A stretch of DNA of 55,930 bases from a candidate division WOR-3 bacterium (GCA_039802205.1 JBDRWD010000002.1:56016-111945), one strand, 5' to 3'. Shown: positions 42,818-51,804, numbered from the stretch's first letter. Notes: generated by a model not told the origin, from the sequence alone. Translations and numbers: made by a program.

Positions 42818-43856
42818 GATTACTCCTTTTTTCTATCTTTTTTAAAAATTCAACAATCAATCTGGCAGTCCTTTCAATATCTTTCAGACATACGACCTCA
42901 ACCGGCGTATGCATGTAACGGAGAGGGATACTCACAAGGGCTGTGGGAATCCCTTCACGATTAAAGGCAATGGTATCTGCATCTGTCCCGGTATAACCCG
43001 GTAAGGGCTCAATTTGATAGGGCAACTCACAGGATCGGGCAGTTTCACTGAGGAGTTGGTATAGCCGAGGTGGGATTGTGCCCCCCCGGGCAAGTACCGG
43101 TCCTTTGTTGAGCATAAAATATTCACCCTCTGTCAGACCTGGGTATTCTCCGTGGGTCACATCCAGAACCAGACAATAATCCGGGTTTAAACGATAAGAA
43201 TGAATTCGGGCACCAAGACCACTAAATTCCTCCTGACTCGTTGCCACAAAATGGATCTGAACCGGAGAACCATGTTCGAAGAGTTCCTTCAGAATTAAAA
43301 GCCCGCAGGCTACACTTGTGCGATTATCAAGGGCTTTGGCGCTCCGGAAATCGTTCTGGAGATGTGTATAATGACCCGCAAAAGTTATAAAATCACCGAT
43401 CCGGACAGATCTTTTTAAATTCTTTACATCCATTCCGGTATCAATGAATAGTTTATCCAAGGGTTGGACTTTGTCTCGTTCTTCCTTCTTCATAAAATGG
43501 GGTGGTTTGACACCCACCCAGCCTTTGATCCGCTTCTTTCCGTGTATCACTACCTCCTGCCCAGGCAATATCCGTTCATCACAGCCGCCAACCGATTTGA
43601 AGCGGATAAAACCATTATTTTCAATATCCGCAACAATAAAACCGATTTCATCAATATGACAGGCAAGCATCACATTGAGTGGTTTGGAACCCTTAAGATA
43701 ACCATAAACACTACCATCCGGAAAAATTTTTGCTTCCTCCACCCAGGGTTTTATTTCTTCCAGCAGCGTCTTGCGCACACCACCTGTATAGCCTATACCA
43801 TCACTCACGCAGAGACGTTGTAAAACTTCGTCAAGAAACTTCAAATTTTCGCTCAT
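42795..43856 (-). CDS. M42-family (glutamyl/tetrahedral) aminopeptidase
   Basis: This is a dinuclear-metal peptidase of the M42 (FrvX/PepA/TET) family. Ligands and catalytic residues are visible: ACHIDEIGF, KALDNRTS, TSQEEFSGLG, VLDVTHGEYPG and RYMHTPVE. Such peptidases form large tetrahedral particles and trim peptides in the cytoplasm. From ATG 43856 it has 353 residues. I chose that start because GAGGGAG lies just before it; the GTG at 43868 is within the ribosome site. It overlaps the PIN-TRAM gene by 26 nt and the LsrF-like gene by 23 nt, so all are translationally coupled. Confidence 0.9.
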   Translation of the reverse strand: MSENLKFLDEVLQRLCVSDGIGYTGGVRKTLLEEIKPWVEEAKIFPDGSVYGYLKGSKPLNVMLACHIDEIGFIVADIENNGFIRFKSVGGCDERILPGQEVVIHGKKRIKGWVGVKPPHFMKKEERDKVQPLDKLFIDTGMDVKNLKRSVRIGDFITFAGHYTHLQNDFRSAKALDNRTSVACGLLILKELFEHGSPVQIHFVATSQEEFSGLGARIHSYRLNPDYCLVLDVTHGEYPGLTEGEYFMLNKGPVLARGGTIPPRLYQLLSETARSCELPYQIEPLPGYTGTDADTIAFNREGIPTALVSIPLRYMHTPVEVVCLKDIERTARLIVEFLKKIEKRSNHGLGIEK

Positions 43857-44478
43857 TTTCTCCCTCACTTTTTAGTTTATCTTCCATTTCCAGTGAGTTC
43901 TCCGCTGGTTCAATGGCTGTCCCAAAAACAAGGTTGCCGGTTTCGGATTGAATCATGGAAACAACCTTCACATCAATATTCCGATTTAAATATTTGGCAC
44001 CATTTTCAACCACCACCTTTACCCCTTCAATATAGCCAATACCCTCATTTACATTCAATCCTTTTTTTATTATCCGCACCGAGATTATTCGTCCGGGGTA
44101 GAAAATAGGTGTGAGGATGCGGTAGAGTTCTTTGATATTGATGATACGGATATCCGGAAAAGATTTTGCATACAAATCAAAGGTATCCGAAGCAGTAACC
44201 ACCTTTGCCTTTCTTTTTTCTGCTGTCTTCAATACACAAATCTCTTCAACCACACCATCAACATTTTTGTCCACAAACTCCAAGGTTGAGAATTTTTTAA
44301 GATTATTGATTATCTTATCGGCCTCAACGCCCACTTTACGGCGGACGATAATTCGTACCAAATAAGGTATTATCACTTTCCCCTCAAAAAATTTCTTTTC
44401 AAAAAGATTGACCACCCGACCATCAATGATACTAGATGAATCAAGGACAAACCTATCTTCTTTTTTAAAGAATAACAT
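43831..44478 (-). CDS. PIN-TRAM domain protein (YacL-like)
   Basis: The N-terminal PIN nuclease fold has the acidic residues of RFVLDSSSIIDGR, VGVEADKII, ASDTFDLYAK and the TRAM domain follows (IISVRIIKKGLNVNEGIGYIEGVKVVVENG). This matches Bacillus YacL, often next to radA in a radA-disA-yacL order. Here radA and yacL remain adjacent but disA is missing. The role is probably RNA cleavage or binding. The N-terminal membrane helices of YacL are absent, so it is likely soluble. ATG 44478 follows AAGGAGG by four bases. Confidence 0.85.
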   Translation of the reverse strand: MLFFKKEDRFVLDSSSIIDGRVVNLFEKKFFEGKVIIPYLVRIIVRRKVGVEADKIINNLKKFSTLEFVDKNVDGVVEEICVLKTAEKRKAKVVTASDTFDLYAKSFPDIRIINIKELYRILTPIFYPGRIISVRIIKKGLNVNEGIGYIEGVKVVVENGAKYLNRNIDVKVVSMIQSETGNLVFGTAIEPAENSLEMEDKLKSEGENERKFEVS

Positions 44479-44492
44479 CAAACCTCCTTGTC

Positions 44493-45821
44493 TCAGTTTG
44501 TAAATACCGCCGATACCGCTTCATTGACTTCGTTAACCCCGATTGTGGTTATCTTCAAATTTTGCGGAATTTTATTCTTTGCCGGTACAATACCAGTCTT
44601 AAAGCCAAGGCGCTCCGCCTCTTTTAATCTCAGATCAATACCGAAAACCGGACGGACTTCGCCCCCAAGTCCAACTTCACCGACCACGAGGAGGTCTTTG
44701 CTTATCGGTTTATTTTTCAGCGATGAAGCAATCGCCAGGATTATACCCAGATCGCTGGAAGGTTCGGTCAGCTTCATACCGCCTGCCACATTGACAAAGC
44801 AATCAACATTATAGACATTGATCCCTACCCGGCGTTCTAATACTGCTAAAAGCATCGCCAGTCTCTTCGCATCCAGGCCCGTGGTTACCCGCTGGGGATA
44901 ATTGAAGAAAGTAGGACTGGTGAGTGCCTGGACTTCCACCAGGAAGGGCCTCGAACCTTCAATGATAGAAATTATTACTGCACCCGGTGCTACAATGTCG
45001 GAGATAAAGATGTGCGAGGGATTTGTAACTTCTTTTAGACCCTGACTTGTCATTTCAAAAACCCCCAGTTCATTCGTTGCTCCAAATCGATTCTTTATTG
45101 CCCGGATAATCCGATACTGCCCTTCTTTATCTCCTTCAAAATACAAAACCGTATCAACGATATGTTCCAGGGTCTTGGGACCGGCAATGACACCGAATTT
45201 TGTAACATGTCCGATGATGACCGTGGCAGTATTATGGAGTTTAGCAAATCTCATGATATCACTACCGCACTCCCGAACTTGAGCAACACTTCCAGGTGCG
45301 GATAAAATTTCAGATTTGTAAATCGTTTGTATTGAATCAATAACCATCAAATCAGGCTTTAGTTCTTCGGCAACTGCAAGAATCGTATTCAACTCTGTCT
45401 CCGCAAGAATCTTGATATTGCTGGAATCAATGCCGAGGCGTGTAGCACGCAGGCGAATTTGGGCAGGCGACTCCTCGCCGCTCACATAGAAAACAACACC
45501 ATTGTTCTTACCAATGTAATCAGAAATCTGAAGCATCAGGGTGGATTTTCCAATGCCTGGATCGCCACCCAAAAGGATTAAGGAACCTGGTACAATTCCT
45601 CCTCCGAGTACCCGGTCCATTTCCGAAATTCCGACGCTCTTACGTTGATATTCCTCACTGGGGACCTCAACAAGGTTGAGCGGACGGGTCTTTTTTATCG
45701 TCTTCGGCGCCTTTTCTACGATCTCTTCCACCATTGTATTGTATGCTCCACAGTTTGGACACCGCCCAAGCCATTTCAAAGAAATTGCACCGCACTCCTG
45801 ACAGACGAATTGGTTTTTCAT
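44493..45821 (-). CDS. radA: DNA repair protein RadA (Sms)
   Basis: RadA is a RecA-like helicase that drives branch migration during recombination. Order: N-terminal zinc finger with CQEC and CPNC, RecA-like ATPase with Walker A GGDPGIGKST and Walker B LMVIDSIQT, the RadA-specific KNRFG motif, and a Lon-protease-like C-terminal domain (~290-440). The length of 442 is typical. It starts 8 nt after mlaD and is followed 14 nt later by the PIN-TRAM gene. Confidence 0.96.
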   Translation of the reverse strand: MKNQFVCQECGAISLKWLGRCPNCGAYNTMVEEIVEKAPKTIKKTRPLNLVEVPSEEYQRKSVGISEMDRVLGGGIVPGSLILLGGDPGIGKSTLMLQISDYIGKNNGVVFYVSGEESPAQIRLRATRLGIDSSNIKILAETELNTILAVAEELKPDLMVIDSIQTIYKSEILSAPGSVAQVRECGSDIMRFAKLHNTATVIIGHVTKFGVIAGPKTLEHIVDTVLYFEGDKEGQYRIIRAIKNRFGATNELGVFEMTSQGLKEVTNPSHIFISDIVAPGAVIISIIEGSRPFLVEVQALTSPTFFNYPQRVTTGLDAKRLAMLLAVLERRVGINVYNVDCFVNVAGGMKLTEPSSDLGIILAIASSLKNKPISKDLLVVGEVGLGGEVRPVFGIDLRLKEAERLGFKTGIVPAKNKIPQNLKITTIGVNEVNEAVSAVFTN

Positions 45822-45829
45822 ATTCTTTA

Positions 45830-46570
45830 TCAGAAGACCTTTATCTCCAGGTATTTTTTAGGATTCGCCTTGATGTCTTCAATCAAGGATTTGAGCGCTT
45901 GATTAGTCTCTCTTATCTCCTGGTATAATTCATCGGATTCTACCAGCCGGGCAAAGGTGCCATCTTTTTTGAGCAACGCATTTAAGGAATCAAGTAAAAG
46001 GTTCATTTTCAATGCCGCCAATTCCAATTGGTCCTTCGGATCCTTTAATAAATCTTTCAGTTCCTTTATATTTCTCTCCAGCATGGCGGTGAATTTATCT
46101 CCGAGATTCCCCAAATCCGGCAGTTTAATATTACTAAAGAGATTGCTCAAACTATCAAGTTTTGCCGCCACCAGTTCAATATCAAACGAGGCATTATAAC
46201 CGCTGTAGTATTCAGGAACTCTCCCACTCTTTCCCGGAACAATTTTTATGTAGCGGTCCGAACCCAGATAGTTGACAAGTCGGATAGAAATCCTGGAGTC
46301 ATCATAAAGCACAACATCAGGTTCCATAGCCAGAATTACCAGCACCCGGTCGCCTTCCAGCCTTAGCGATTTCACCTTTCCTTTTTCAATACCATAGATG
46401 ATTACTGGATCACCTGGGCGCACCCAGGTGACATCATCAAAATAGACCTTTATCTCTTTGGTGTGATGTAAGGAAATCTTTCCCGAAAGCAAGATATAAA
46501 AAACAATAAAAAGCATCACCCCAATGAAGATATAAATTCCCACCAAGGTTCTTTTTATCTGTCTATCCAT
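45830..46570 (-). CDS. mlaD: MCE/MlaD-family lipid-binding protein
   Basis: MlaD-type proteins form hexameric periplasmic rings that carry phospholipid between membranes. One N-terminal helix (~8-28) anchors the protein. The MCE domain (~35-120) shows VYFDDVTWVRPGDPVIIYGIEKGKV and the following NYLGSDRYIKIVPG. A helical coiled tail (~140-240) completes it. I start at ATG 46570, within the last codons of mlaF and after AAAGGAA, rather than a longer frame at 46612 buried in mlaF. MlaB and MlaC partners are not adjacent. Confidence 0.9.
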   Translation of the reverse strand: MDRQIKRTLVGIYIFIGVMLFIVFYILLSGKISLHHTKEIKVYFDDVTWVRPGDPVIIYGIEKGKVKSLRLEGDRVLVILAMEPDVVLYDDSRISIRLVNYLGSDRYIKIVPGKSGRVPEYYSGYNASFDIELVAAKLDSLSNLFSNIKLPDLGNLGDKFTAMLERNIKELKDLLKDPKDQLELAALKMNLLLDSLNALLKKDGTFARLVESDELYQEIRETNQALKSLIEDIKANPKKYLEIKVF

Positions 46571-47249
46571 ACATTCCTTTCTCAATCTTTTCCAGTCTTC
46601 TAATCTGCCCATCCTTTAACATATATATCACATCTCCAACGATCTGGGCAGTCTCAAGATCATGGGTAACAACGATGCCGCTTTTCTGGAAATTTTTTTT
46701 CAAACCCACAATCAAGTTCACAATCCGATCCCGCATCATCGGATCCAGACCGGTCGTCGGCTCATCGTAGAAAAGATAGCGAGGCTCAAGGGCTAAAGCC
46801 CGGGCAATCGCAACGAGCCGCTTCATACCACCGGAGAGTGCCCGGGGATACAGTTTTTCCCGGCCTGGCAGTCCTACGATCTCCAACAGATTCTTTACCT
46901 TTTCCTTTGCTGCCTTTTCCGAGATTGGTGTATGTTCAAGCAAGGGCAGGGCAATATTTTCGTAAACATTCAACGAATCAAATAACGCACTACTTTGGAA
47001 GACAAAACCGACACTCTTTCTTATCTGATACAATTCTTCGGTGTCAGCAGTAAAAACATTCTTTCCTTCAAAATAAACCTCTCCCCCATCAACCGATATC
47101 AAAGCCAGGATAGCCTTCAAAAGGACAGTCTTGCCTGTGCCTGAGGGACCGAGCACAACGACGAGTTTACCATCCTCAACACAAAAGCTCACATCCTTAA
47201 GCACATAATGACCGTCAAACTGTTTGGTCAAGTTTCTTATCTCAATCAT
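46563..47249 (-). CDS. mlaF: ABC transporter ATPase MlaF
   Basis: The cytoplasmic ATPase powers the Mla phospholipid transporter. Walker A is GPSGTGKT, the Q-loop lies in VGFVFQSSALFDSL, the signature is LSGGMKRLVAIARAL, Walker B is YLFYDEPTTGLDP and the switch is VTHD. The length of 228 residues is a little short against E. coli (269). Its start overlaps the mlaE stop by one base, fixing the mlaE-mlaF-mlaD order. Confidence 0.94.
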   Translation of the reverse strand: MIEIRNLTKQFDGHYVLKDVSFCVEDGKLVVVLGPSGTGKTVLLKAILALISVDGGEVYFEGKNVFTADTEELYQIRKSVGFVFQSSALFDSLNVYENIALPLLEHTPISEKAAKEKVKNLLEIVGLPGREKLYPRALSGGMKRLVAIARALALEPRYLFYDEPTTGLDPMMRDRIVNLIVGLKKNFQKSGIVVTHDLETAQIVGDVIYMLKDGQIRRLEKIEKGMYG

Positions 47250-47986
47250 TAACCAAAAACAATCAAGGCGACGATGAAATCCAAGATAAGAATGAGCACG
47301 CAGGCGGTTACCACCGCATAGGTGGTTGCAATTCCCACCTCGCGAGCCCCACCCTTTACCTTAAAACCGAAATAGCAACCCGCAACGGAAATAGCGAACG
47401 AGAATAACAACGACTTTAATAGCCCCCCAAAAAGATCTCGATGATAGAAATTGCGCACGATTCCATAATTGTAAACGCTCAGTGGAACATTTAAAAAAAC
47501 ATGGGCATAAACACCGCCGGTGTATATTGCCACAAATTCAGAAAAGACCGTGAGAATGGGGAGTGAAATGAGAGTGCCGATTATTCGTGGAAAGCCCAAG
47601 AACTGGTAAGGATTAATCGCCATTGATTCCAAGGCGTCAATCTGTTCGGTAACCCGCATGGTGCCGATCTCTGCAGCCATTGCCGATGCGCATCGGCCGC
47701 TGACAATAAGCGCGGTGAGAATAGGACCGAGTTCAATAAGCACCATCCGGCACACAACCGCGCCTAAAAAATATCTTGGCAACAAACCGAGCAACTGGTA
47801 GGAAAGTTGGACCGTGGTCACCAAACCAAGAAATGCGGAAATAAGCACGATGATGGGCAAAGAACCAATCCCAACATGATCGATCTGTTCTAAAATTCGG
47901 GTGCGATGTCGGCGTAAATTCCAACGAAAGACGAAACTGCGCAAAAAGAAATTGCAGAACTCGGCGATATTCTCAAAAAGGTTCAT
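47249..47986 (-). CDS. mlaE: ABC transporter permease MlaE
   Basis: This is the inner-membrane permease of the Mla system, with five to six helices over 245 residues. The family region LGPILTALIVSGRCASAMAAEIGTMRVTEQIDALESM and NPYQFLGFPRIIGT are well conserved. The ATG overlaps the end of dnaB by 14 nt, so an envelope lipid transporter is tied to the replicative-helicase gene. Confidence 0.94.
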   Translation of the reverse strand: MNLFENIAEFCNFFLRSFVFRWNLRRHRTRILEQIDHVGIGSLPIIVLISAFLGLVTTVQLSYQLLGLLPRYFLGAVVCRMVLIELGPILTALIVSGRCASAMAAEIGTMRVTEQIDALESMAINPYQFLGFPRIIGTLISLPILTVFSEFVAIYTGGVYAHVFLNVPLSVYNYGIVRNFYHRDLFGGLLKSLLFSFAISVAGCYFGFKVKGGAREVGIATTYAVVTACVLILILDFIVALIVFG

Positions 47987-49346
47987 ATTCTTCGTCCATT
48001 ATCAGCGACTCTGGTGCTAAATTTGTAAACCGGGTAAATTCTTTTTGAAAACCAAGTTGAATCCTGCCAGTGGGTCCATTCCGCTGTTTGGCAACATCAA
48101 TCTCCGCTTTGCCTTTGGCTTCTTCGTCGTCAGGAAAGTAGTATTCATGGCGATAGAGGAGTATTACCATATCTGCATCCTGCTCCAAGGCACCGCTTTC
48201 GCGTAAATCTGCCAGCCTGGGCCGATGGTCCTCTTTCCGATGCTCGGGCATCCGCGAAAGCTGGGAAACAACCACCAACGGCACATCCAGTTCTTTTGCC
48301 AGGGCCTTTAGGGCACGCGAAATTTCAGATATCTCCTGCTGTCTTGATACTGGTTGTTTTATTCCCGGTGTTCCTGCAATCATCTGGAGATAATCCACTA
48401 TAACCAACTGGATATCGTGGTCCACCTTCAATCGCCGGGCTTTGGTTTTCAATTCCAACATGGTCAGTGCCGCGGTATCATCAATAAATATAGGTGCCCG
48501 GTCTAAATTACCCGCGGCGGTAGCCAGATTGACCCAATCCTGATCTGTGAGGATATTGCTCCGGAGATTACGGAGATTCACCCGCGCCTCACTGCATAAC
48601 ATCCGTTGGGCGACGCTTTCCGCAGACATTTCCAGGGAAAAGATCGCTACCGGCACATTGTTTTTTATAGCGGCATGAGCCGCGATATTCAAAGCAAAGG
48701 CAGTCTTACCCATGCTCGGTCTGCCAGCGATTATTATGAAATCTCCTTTTTGGAAACCCGAAGTCAATTCGTCCAGTTTATAAAATCCCGTTTCAATACC
48801 AGTGATAAGCCGTCTGCTCCCCCTGCGGCGTTCTGCAGTCTCAAGGATTTGACTTATGAAGACCTTTATCGGCATCGGTTCCTTGCGTAGACCCTTTTCC
48901 TTGATTTGAAAGATGAGGTTTTGCGCTGTATCCACCATCTCGGCTGCGGTGTGGGCATCTTCAAAAGCATCCTTGAGAATATCCATCGCCGATTTTATCA
49001 AATTGCGCTTTATCGCCTTGTCGAGAACGACGCGCGCATGATGTTCCACATTGGCTGTCGTGATCACGCCCGCCACGATATTCGATAAATAATCCGCTCC
49101 ACCAATCTCTTCCAATATCTTATTTTTTCTTAACCAGTCAGTGACCGTGACCAGATCCGGAGTGACATTGTGATTGTAGAGATCAACAATAGCACGAAAA
49201 ATCTTCTGATTCGCAGGAGAATAAAAATGTTCTTCGCGCAAAATCTCAAGAATTTTTGCCACTGCTGTCTCATCCAGCAAGGCAGAACCAAGGACCGATT
49301 CCTCTGCCTCTAAGGAGTGGGGTGGCACTTTTTTTTCGTCCAACAT
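47973..49346 (-). CDS. dnaB: Replicative DNA helicase DnaB
   Basis: DnaB is the hexameric 5'-3' fork helicase. The N-terminal domain starts PHSLEAEESVLGSALLD. The RecA-like C-terminal domain has Walker A GRPSMGKTA, Walker B LVIVDYLQMI, the arginine finger region QRNGPTGRIQL and SREISRALKALAKELDVPL. The length of 457 is normal and no intein is present. It begins two bases after coaBC with no clear ribosome site, so coupled translation is likely. Confidence 0.97.
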   Translation of the reverse strand: MLDEKKVPPHSLEAEESVLGSALLDETAVAKILEILREEHFYSPANQKIFRAIVDLYNHNVTPDLVTVTDWLRKNKILEEIGGADYLSNIVAGVITTANVEHHARVVLDKAIKRNLIKSAMDILKDAFEDAHTAAEMVDTAQNLIFQIKEKGLRKEPMPIKVFISQILETAERRRGSRRLITGIETGFYKLDELTSGFQKGDFIIIAGRPSMGKTAFALNIAAHAAIKNNVPVAIFSLEMSAESVAQRMLCSEARVNLRNLRSNILTDQDWVNLATAAGNLDRAPIFIDDTAALTMLELKTKARRLKVDHDIQLVIVDYLQMIAGTPGIKQPVSRQQEISEISRALKALAKELDVPLVVVSQLSRMPEHRKEDHRPRLADLRESGALEQDADMVILLYRHEYYFPDDEEAKGKAEIDVAKQRNGPTGRIQLGFQKEFTRFTNLAPESLIMDEEYEPF

Positions 49347-49348
49347 CT

Positions 49349-50494
49349 TTATGTTATCAAATCAAGAATATAATTTGCCAGTTCCCATTTGGTCATCGGA
49401 CCCGGCTCAATATGCTTCCCATTTTTATCCAAGATTAGAGCCTCGGTGGTAGTCTTGCCGATGACCGAGACTGGATTCGCGACGATGTAATCCAGCCCTT
49501 TTTCTTTTAACTTCTCACCAGCCCTTTTCACATTGTCTTTATCCTCTACCGAAAATCCAATGAATATTCTATCTTTTTTATACGGGCAGAGTGCCTTTAA
49601 AATATCCACATTCCTTTCAAGATTCAAAGTTAAATTTTGCGCATGAATTTTACTCTCATTTCTTTGAATTGGTTTGTAATCACCCACCGCCGCATTCATT
49701 ATCAACACCTCGGACCATTCAATATGCTCTTTTAAAATTTCAAACATCTCTGCTGCAGTGCGCACCCGAAAAATCCCCGATTCGTCCGGCACCGGGATAT
49801 TCGCCTGACCCATGATCAACCGCATCTCTCCATCCCGACACAAGCCAGCTTCATAAAGCTCCATCGCCATGGTCCCGGAAGCACGATTAGTTATCACCCG
49901 CACTGAATCAATATCTTCCTCGGTCCTTCCTCCGGAAATCAGTATTTTCCTGCCATTGAGCGAACGATAATTGCCCACACAAACTAAAATTTTTTTATAA
50001 ATCCGAGAAACCGCGGGAAACCGACCCTTGCCTATCTTACCTGAAGCCAGCGGACCGGTTTCAGGTTTGAGGATATGAAAGCCATTAGCTATTAACTTTC
50101 GTATATTCTCCTGAACAATTTTATTATTCCACATTCCAGAATCCATTGCTGGCACAAAAAGAACGGGCTTCTGAAAAGAGATGATGGTGGTAGAAAGCAA
50201 ATCGTCACCAATCCCGCTCGCCGCCTTGCCTATTACATTAGCCGTAGCTGGAGCAATGACCAGAATATCCGCCCATTCATTAAGGGCAATATGTTTTATG
50301 CCTTTAGTGAGCACAAACTGGTCTATGTAGACTTCGTTTTCCGAAAGAGTCTGGCAGGAAAGGGGCGTAACGAAATTCAATGCTGATTTGGTGAGGATTA
50401 CACGAACCTCGTGTCCCTCACGTCTCAAGTGTCTTATAAGTTCTAAGGCTTTGTAACCAGCGATAGAACCGGTTATCCCTAAGACTACTTTCAA
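49349..50494 (-). CDS. coaBC: Bifunctional CoaBC (phosphopantothenoylcysteine synthetase/decarboxylase)
   Basis: CoaBC makes 4'-phosphopantetheine in coenzyme A synthesis. The FMN-dependent CoaC half starts GITGSIAGYKALELIRHL and has the PAMDSGMW loop. The CoaB half (~180-381) shows ISGGRTEEDIDSVRVITNRASG, NAAVGDYKP and FIGFSVE. One unusual point is the CoaC active-site histidine region, which reads LNEWADILVIAPATANVIGKAASGIGDDLLS as expected. It overlaps rpoZ by 4 nt, matching the common rpoZ-coaBC linkage. Confidence 0.95.
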   Translation of the reverse strand: MKVVLGITGSIAGYKALELIRHLRREGHEVRVILTKSALNFVTPLSCQTLSENEVYIDQFVLTKGIKHIALNEWADILVIAPATANVIGKAASGIGDDLLSTTIISFQKPVLFVPAMDSGMWNNKIVQENIRKLIANGFHILKPETGPLASGKIGKGRFPAVSRIYKKILVCVGNYRSLNGRKILISGGRTEEDIDSVRVITNRASGTMAMELYEAGLCRDGEMRLIMGQANIPVPDESGIFRVRTAAEMFEILKEHIEWSEVLIMNAAVGDYKPIQRNESKIHAQNLTLNLERNVDILKALCPYKKDRIFIGFSVEDKDNVKRAGEKLKEKGLDYIVANPVSVIGKTTTEALILDKNGKHIEPGPMTKWELANYILDLIT

Positions 50495-50679
50495 TCTTTG
50501 TATTTTATCTTCCCAGCGGATAATTTAATCAACGCCTCTTTTATGGGATTTAAGTTCTTATCAATCAACCCCTGCGATTGGTCGTCCTTAACCTTACGCG
50601 CATAAAGAGCCCCTACATTGATCGCCAGATATTTGTTATTTTTATAATGCTCCCAGATTTTTTCGATCGGAAAAATCAT
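50491..50679 (-). CDS. rpoZ: RNA polymerase omega subunit
   Basis: Omega helps assemble the beta' subunit of RNA polymerase. This 62-residue protein has the family pattern FPIEKIWEH...YLAINVGALYARKVKDD and the conserved tail NPIKEALIKLSAGKIKY. The placement directly before coaBC confirms the call. A clear AAGGAGG ribosome site and consensus promoter lie upstream. The usual upstream gmk gene is absent. Confidence 0.88.
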   Translation of the reverse strand: MIFPIEKIWEHYKNNKYLAINVGALYARKVKDDQSQGLIDKNLNPIKEALIKLSAGKIKYKD

Positions 50680-50742
50680 AAACCTCCTTTTGTCCCAGAA
50701 AATGTAATTTTCGCTTTAAAAAAAGCTATTTCTTAGCGATAT

Positions 50743-50771
50743 ATTATATCAAAATCCCCATTAAATGTCAA
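50743..50771 (-). promoter_or_regulatory. rpoZ-coaBC-dnaB-mla-radA operon promoter
   Basis: On the minus strand TTGACA (50771-50766), a 17-bp spacer and TATAAT (50748-50743) are followed by a leader of roughly 55 nt with AAGGAGG before ATG 50679. In the leader GCTA-AGAAA-TAGC plus seven T forms a weak hairpin that might attenuate. Confidence 0.8.
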
Positions 50772-50804
50772 GCCAGGCAAAAATCCTTCTTATAGATTAA
50801 CTGC

Positions 50805-51314
50805 TCAGTAATCGATCCCTTTTCGGGCTCTTATACCCTTTTGAAAATAGTGCTTCACCTCAACGATCTCACTTATCAGGTCTGCATGGGTCCCCAGTAT
50901 CTCTGGCATATACCTTCCAGTGATAATTAGCTCAGTTTTCTTAGGTATTTTTTTAATAAGCTCAAGTACTTCTTTAATAGAGATTAAACCATAATCCAGC
51001 GCCACATTCAATTCATCAAGGATGATGATATCATATTTCCTGCTCTTTATTGCCTCTTTTGCTCTTTCCAATCCCTTTTTAGCGAGTTCAATGTCAATCT
51101 TTGCTGGATGGTCACGATCTACAAAATCCGGCCGGCCGTATTGTTCGATCTCAAAATTTTTTAAAAATCTTGCTGCCTTCAATTCACCATAGTTAATTCT
51201 GCCCTTCATAAATTGGATCATGAGAACTCTCCTGCCGTGACCTAAAGCACGCAATGCCAAACCCAAGGCTGCTGTTGTTTTGCCCTTTCCGTTTCCAGTG
51301 TAGATCTGAATCAT
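50805..51314 (-). CDS. cobO: Cob(I)alamin adenosyltransferase, CobO/BtuR type
   Basis: This enzyme attaches the adenosyl group of ATP to reduced cobalamin, giving coenzyme B12. The P-loop GNGKGKTTAALGLALRALG is at the N-terminus. IQFMKGRINYGEL, ILDELNVALDYGLI and the C-terminal YFQKGIRARKGIDY are diagnostic of the CobA/CobO/BtuR family. 169 residues is a little shorter than usual. Ribosome site AAAGGAAG precedes ATG 51314. It is the last gene of the thiolase-birA run. No other B12 gene lies in the window, so salvage is likely. Confidence 0.93.
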   Translation of the reverse strand: MIQIYTGNGKGKTTAALGLALRALGHGRRVLMIQFMKGRINYGELKAARFLKNFEIEQYGRPDFVDRDHPAKIDIELAKKGLERAKEAIKSRKYDIIILDELNVALDYGLISIKEVLELIKKIPKKTELIITGRYMPEILGTHADLISEIVEVKHYFQKGIRARKGIDY

Positions 51315-51350
51315 AGGTCTTCCTTTAATAAAATCGGGCTGACAGGCAAT

Positions 51351-51770
51351 TCATAATGCCAGCAAATTCAAACCGGTCTCCGCATCTCTCTGACGCACCA
51401 ACTTTTTTACCAACGGAAATACAATTATCTCCAGTGTCCCGGGAACATAACCTGAAAAGAGATGACCACCAAAGGCGTTGAACTTCTTGCCGGTAATTGT
51501 AACATGGATATGGATGACTACCTCCTTTTCAAAATAGGAAATATTGCCCAAGAAACTCGTGAACTCATATTCACCTGGAAATTGTTTTTCAATGTAGGAC
51601 TTTTTATGGGCATCAAAAAAACCAAGTCTTAGATTCTCACCCACCCCCAAACCATAGAGAAAGGCACCTTTCAGTCTTGTCTTTTGGGCAAAATCCTTCA
51701 GACTTTGAACTATCTCAGCACCTTTGGGGAGTCTTAACACATAATAACCCCGCTGTTTTTTATAATACAT
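51351..51770 (-). CDS. PCC/DUF296-domain protein
   Basis: This small protein of the plant-and-prokaryote-conserved (PCC, DUF296) family has the core LKGAFLYGLGVGENLRLGFFD, EFTSFLGNIS and the metal-site-like segment HIHVTITGKKFNAFGGHLFSGYV. In plants the domain is part of AHL DNA-binding proteins. Prokaryotic stand-alone forms are trimers of unknown role. I start at ATG 51770 after AAAGGAG; the GTG at 51776 lies in the ribosome site. Gaps of 34-36 nt separate it from birA and cobO. Confidence 0.85.
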   Translation of the reverse strand: MYYKKQRGYYVLRLPKGAEIVQSLKDFAQKTRLKGAFLYGLGVGENLRLGFFDAHKKSYIEKQFPGEYEFTSFLGNISYFEKEVVIHIHVTITGKKFNAFGGHLFSGYVPGTLEIIVFPLVKKLVRQRDAETGLNLLAL

Positions 51771-51804
51771 GATCACTCCTTTTTAAAAGCCCATTCACCC
51801 TAAG

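Noticed and set aside
50805-51314. B12 riboswitch near cobO
   Set aside because: The upstream gap is only 36 nt and lies within an operon; no conserved B12-box-like sequence could be seen.
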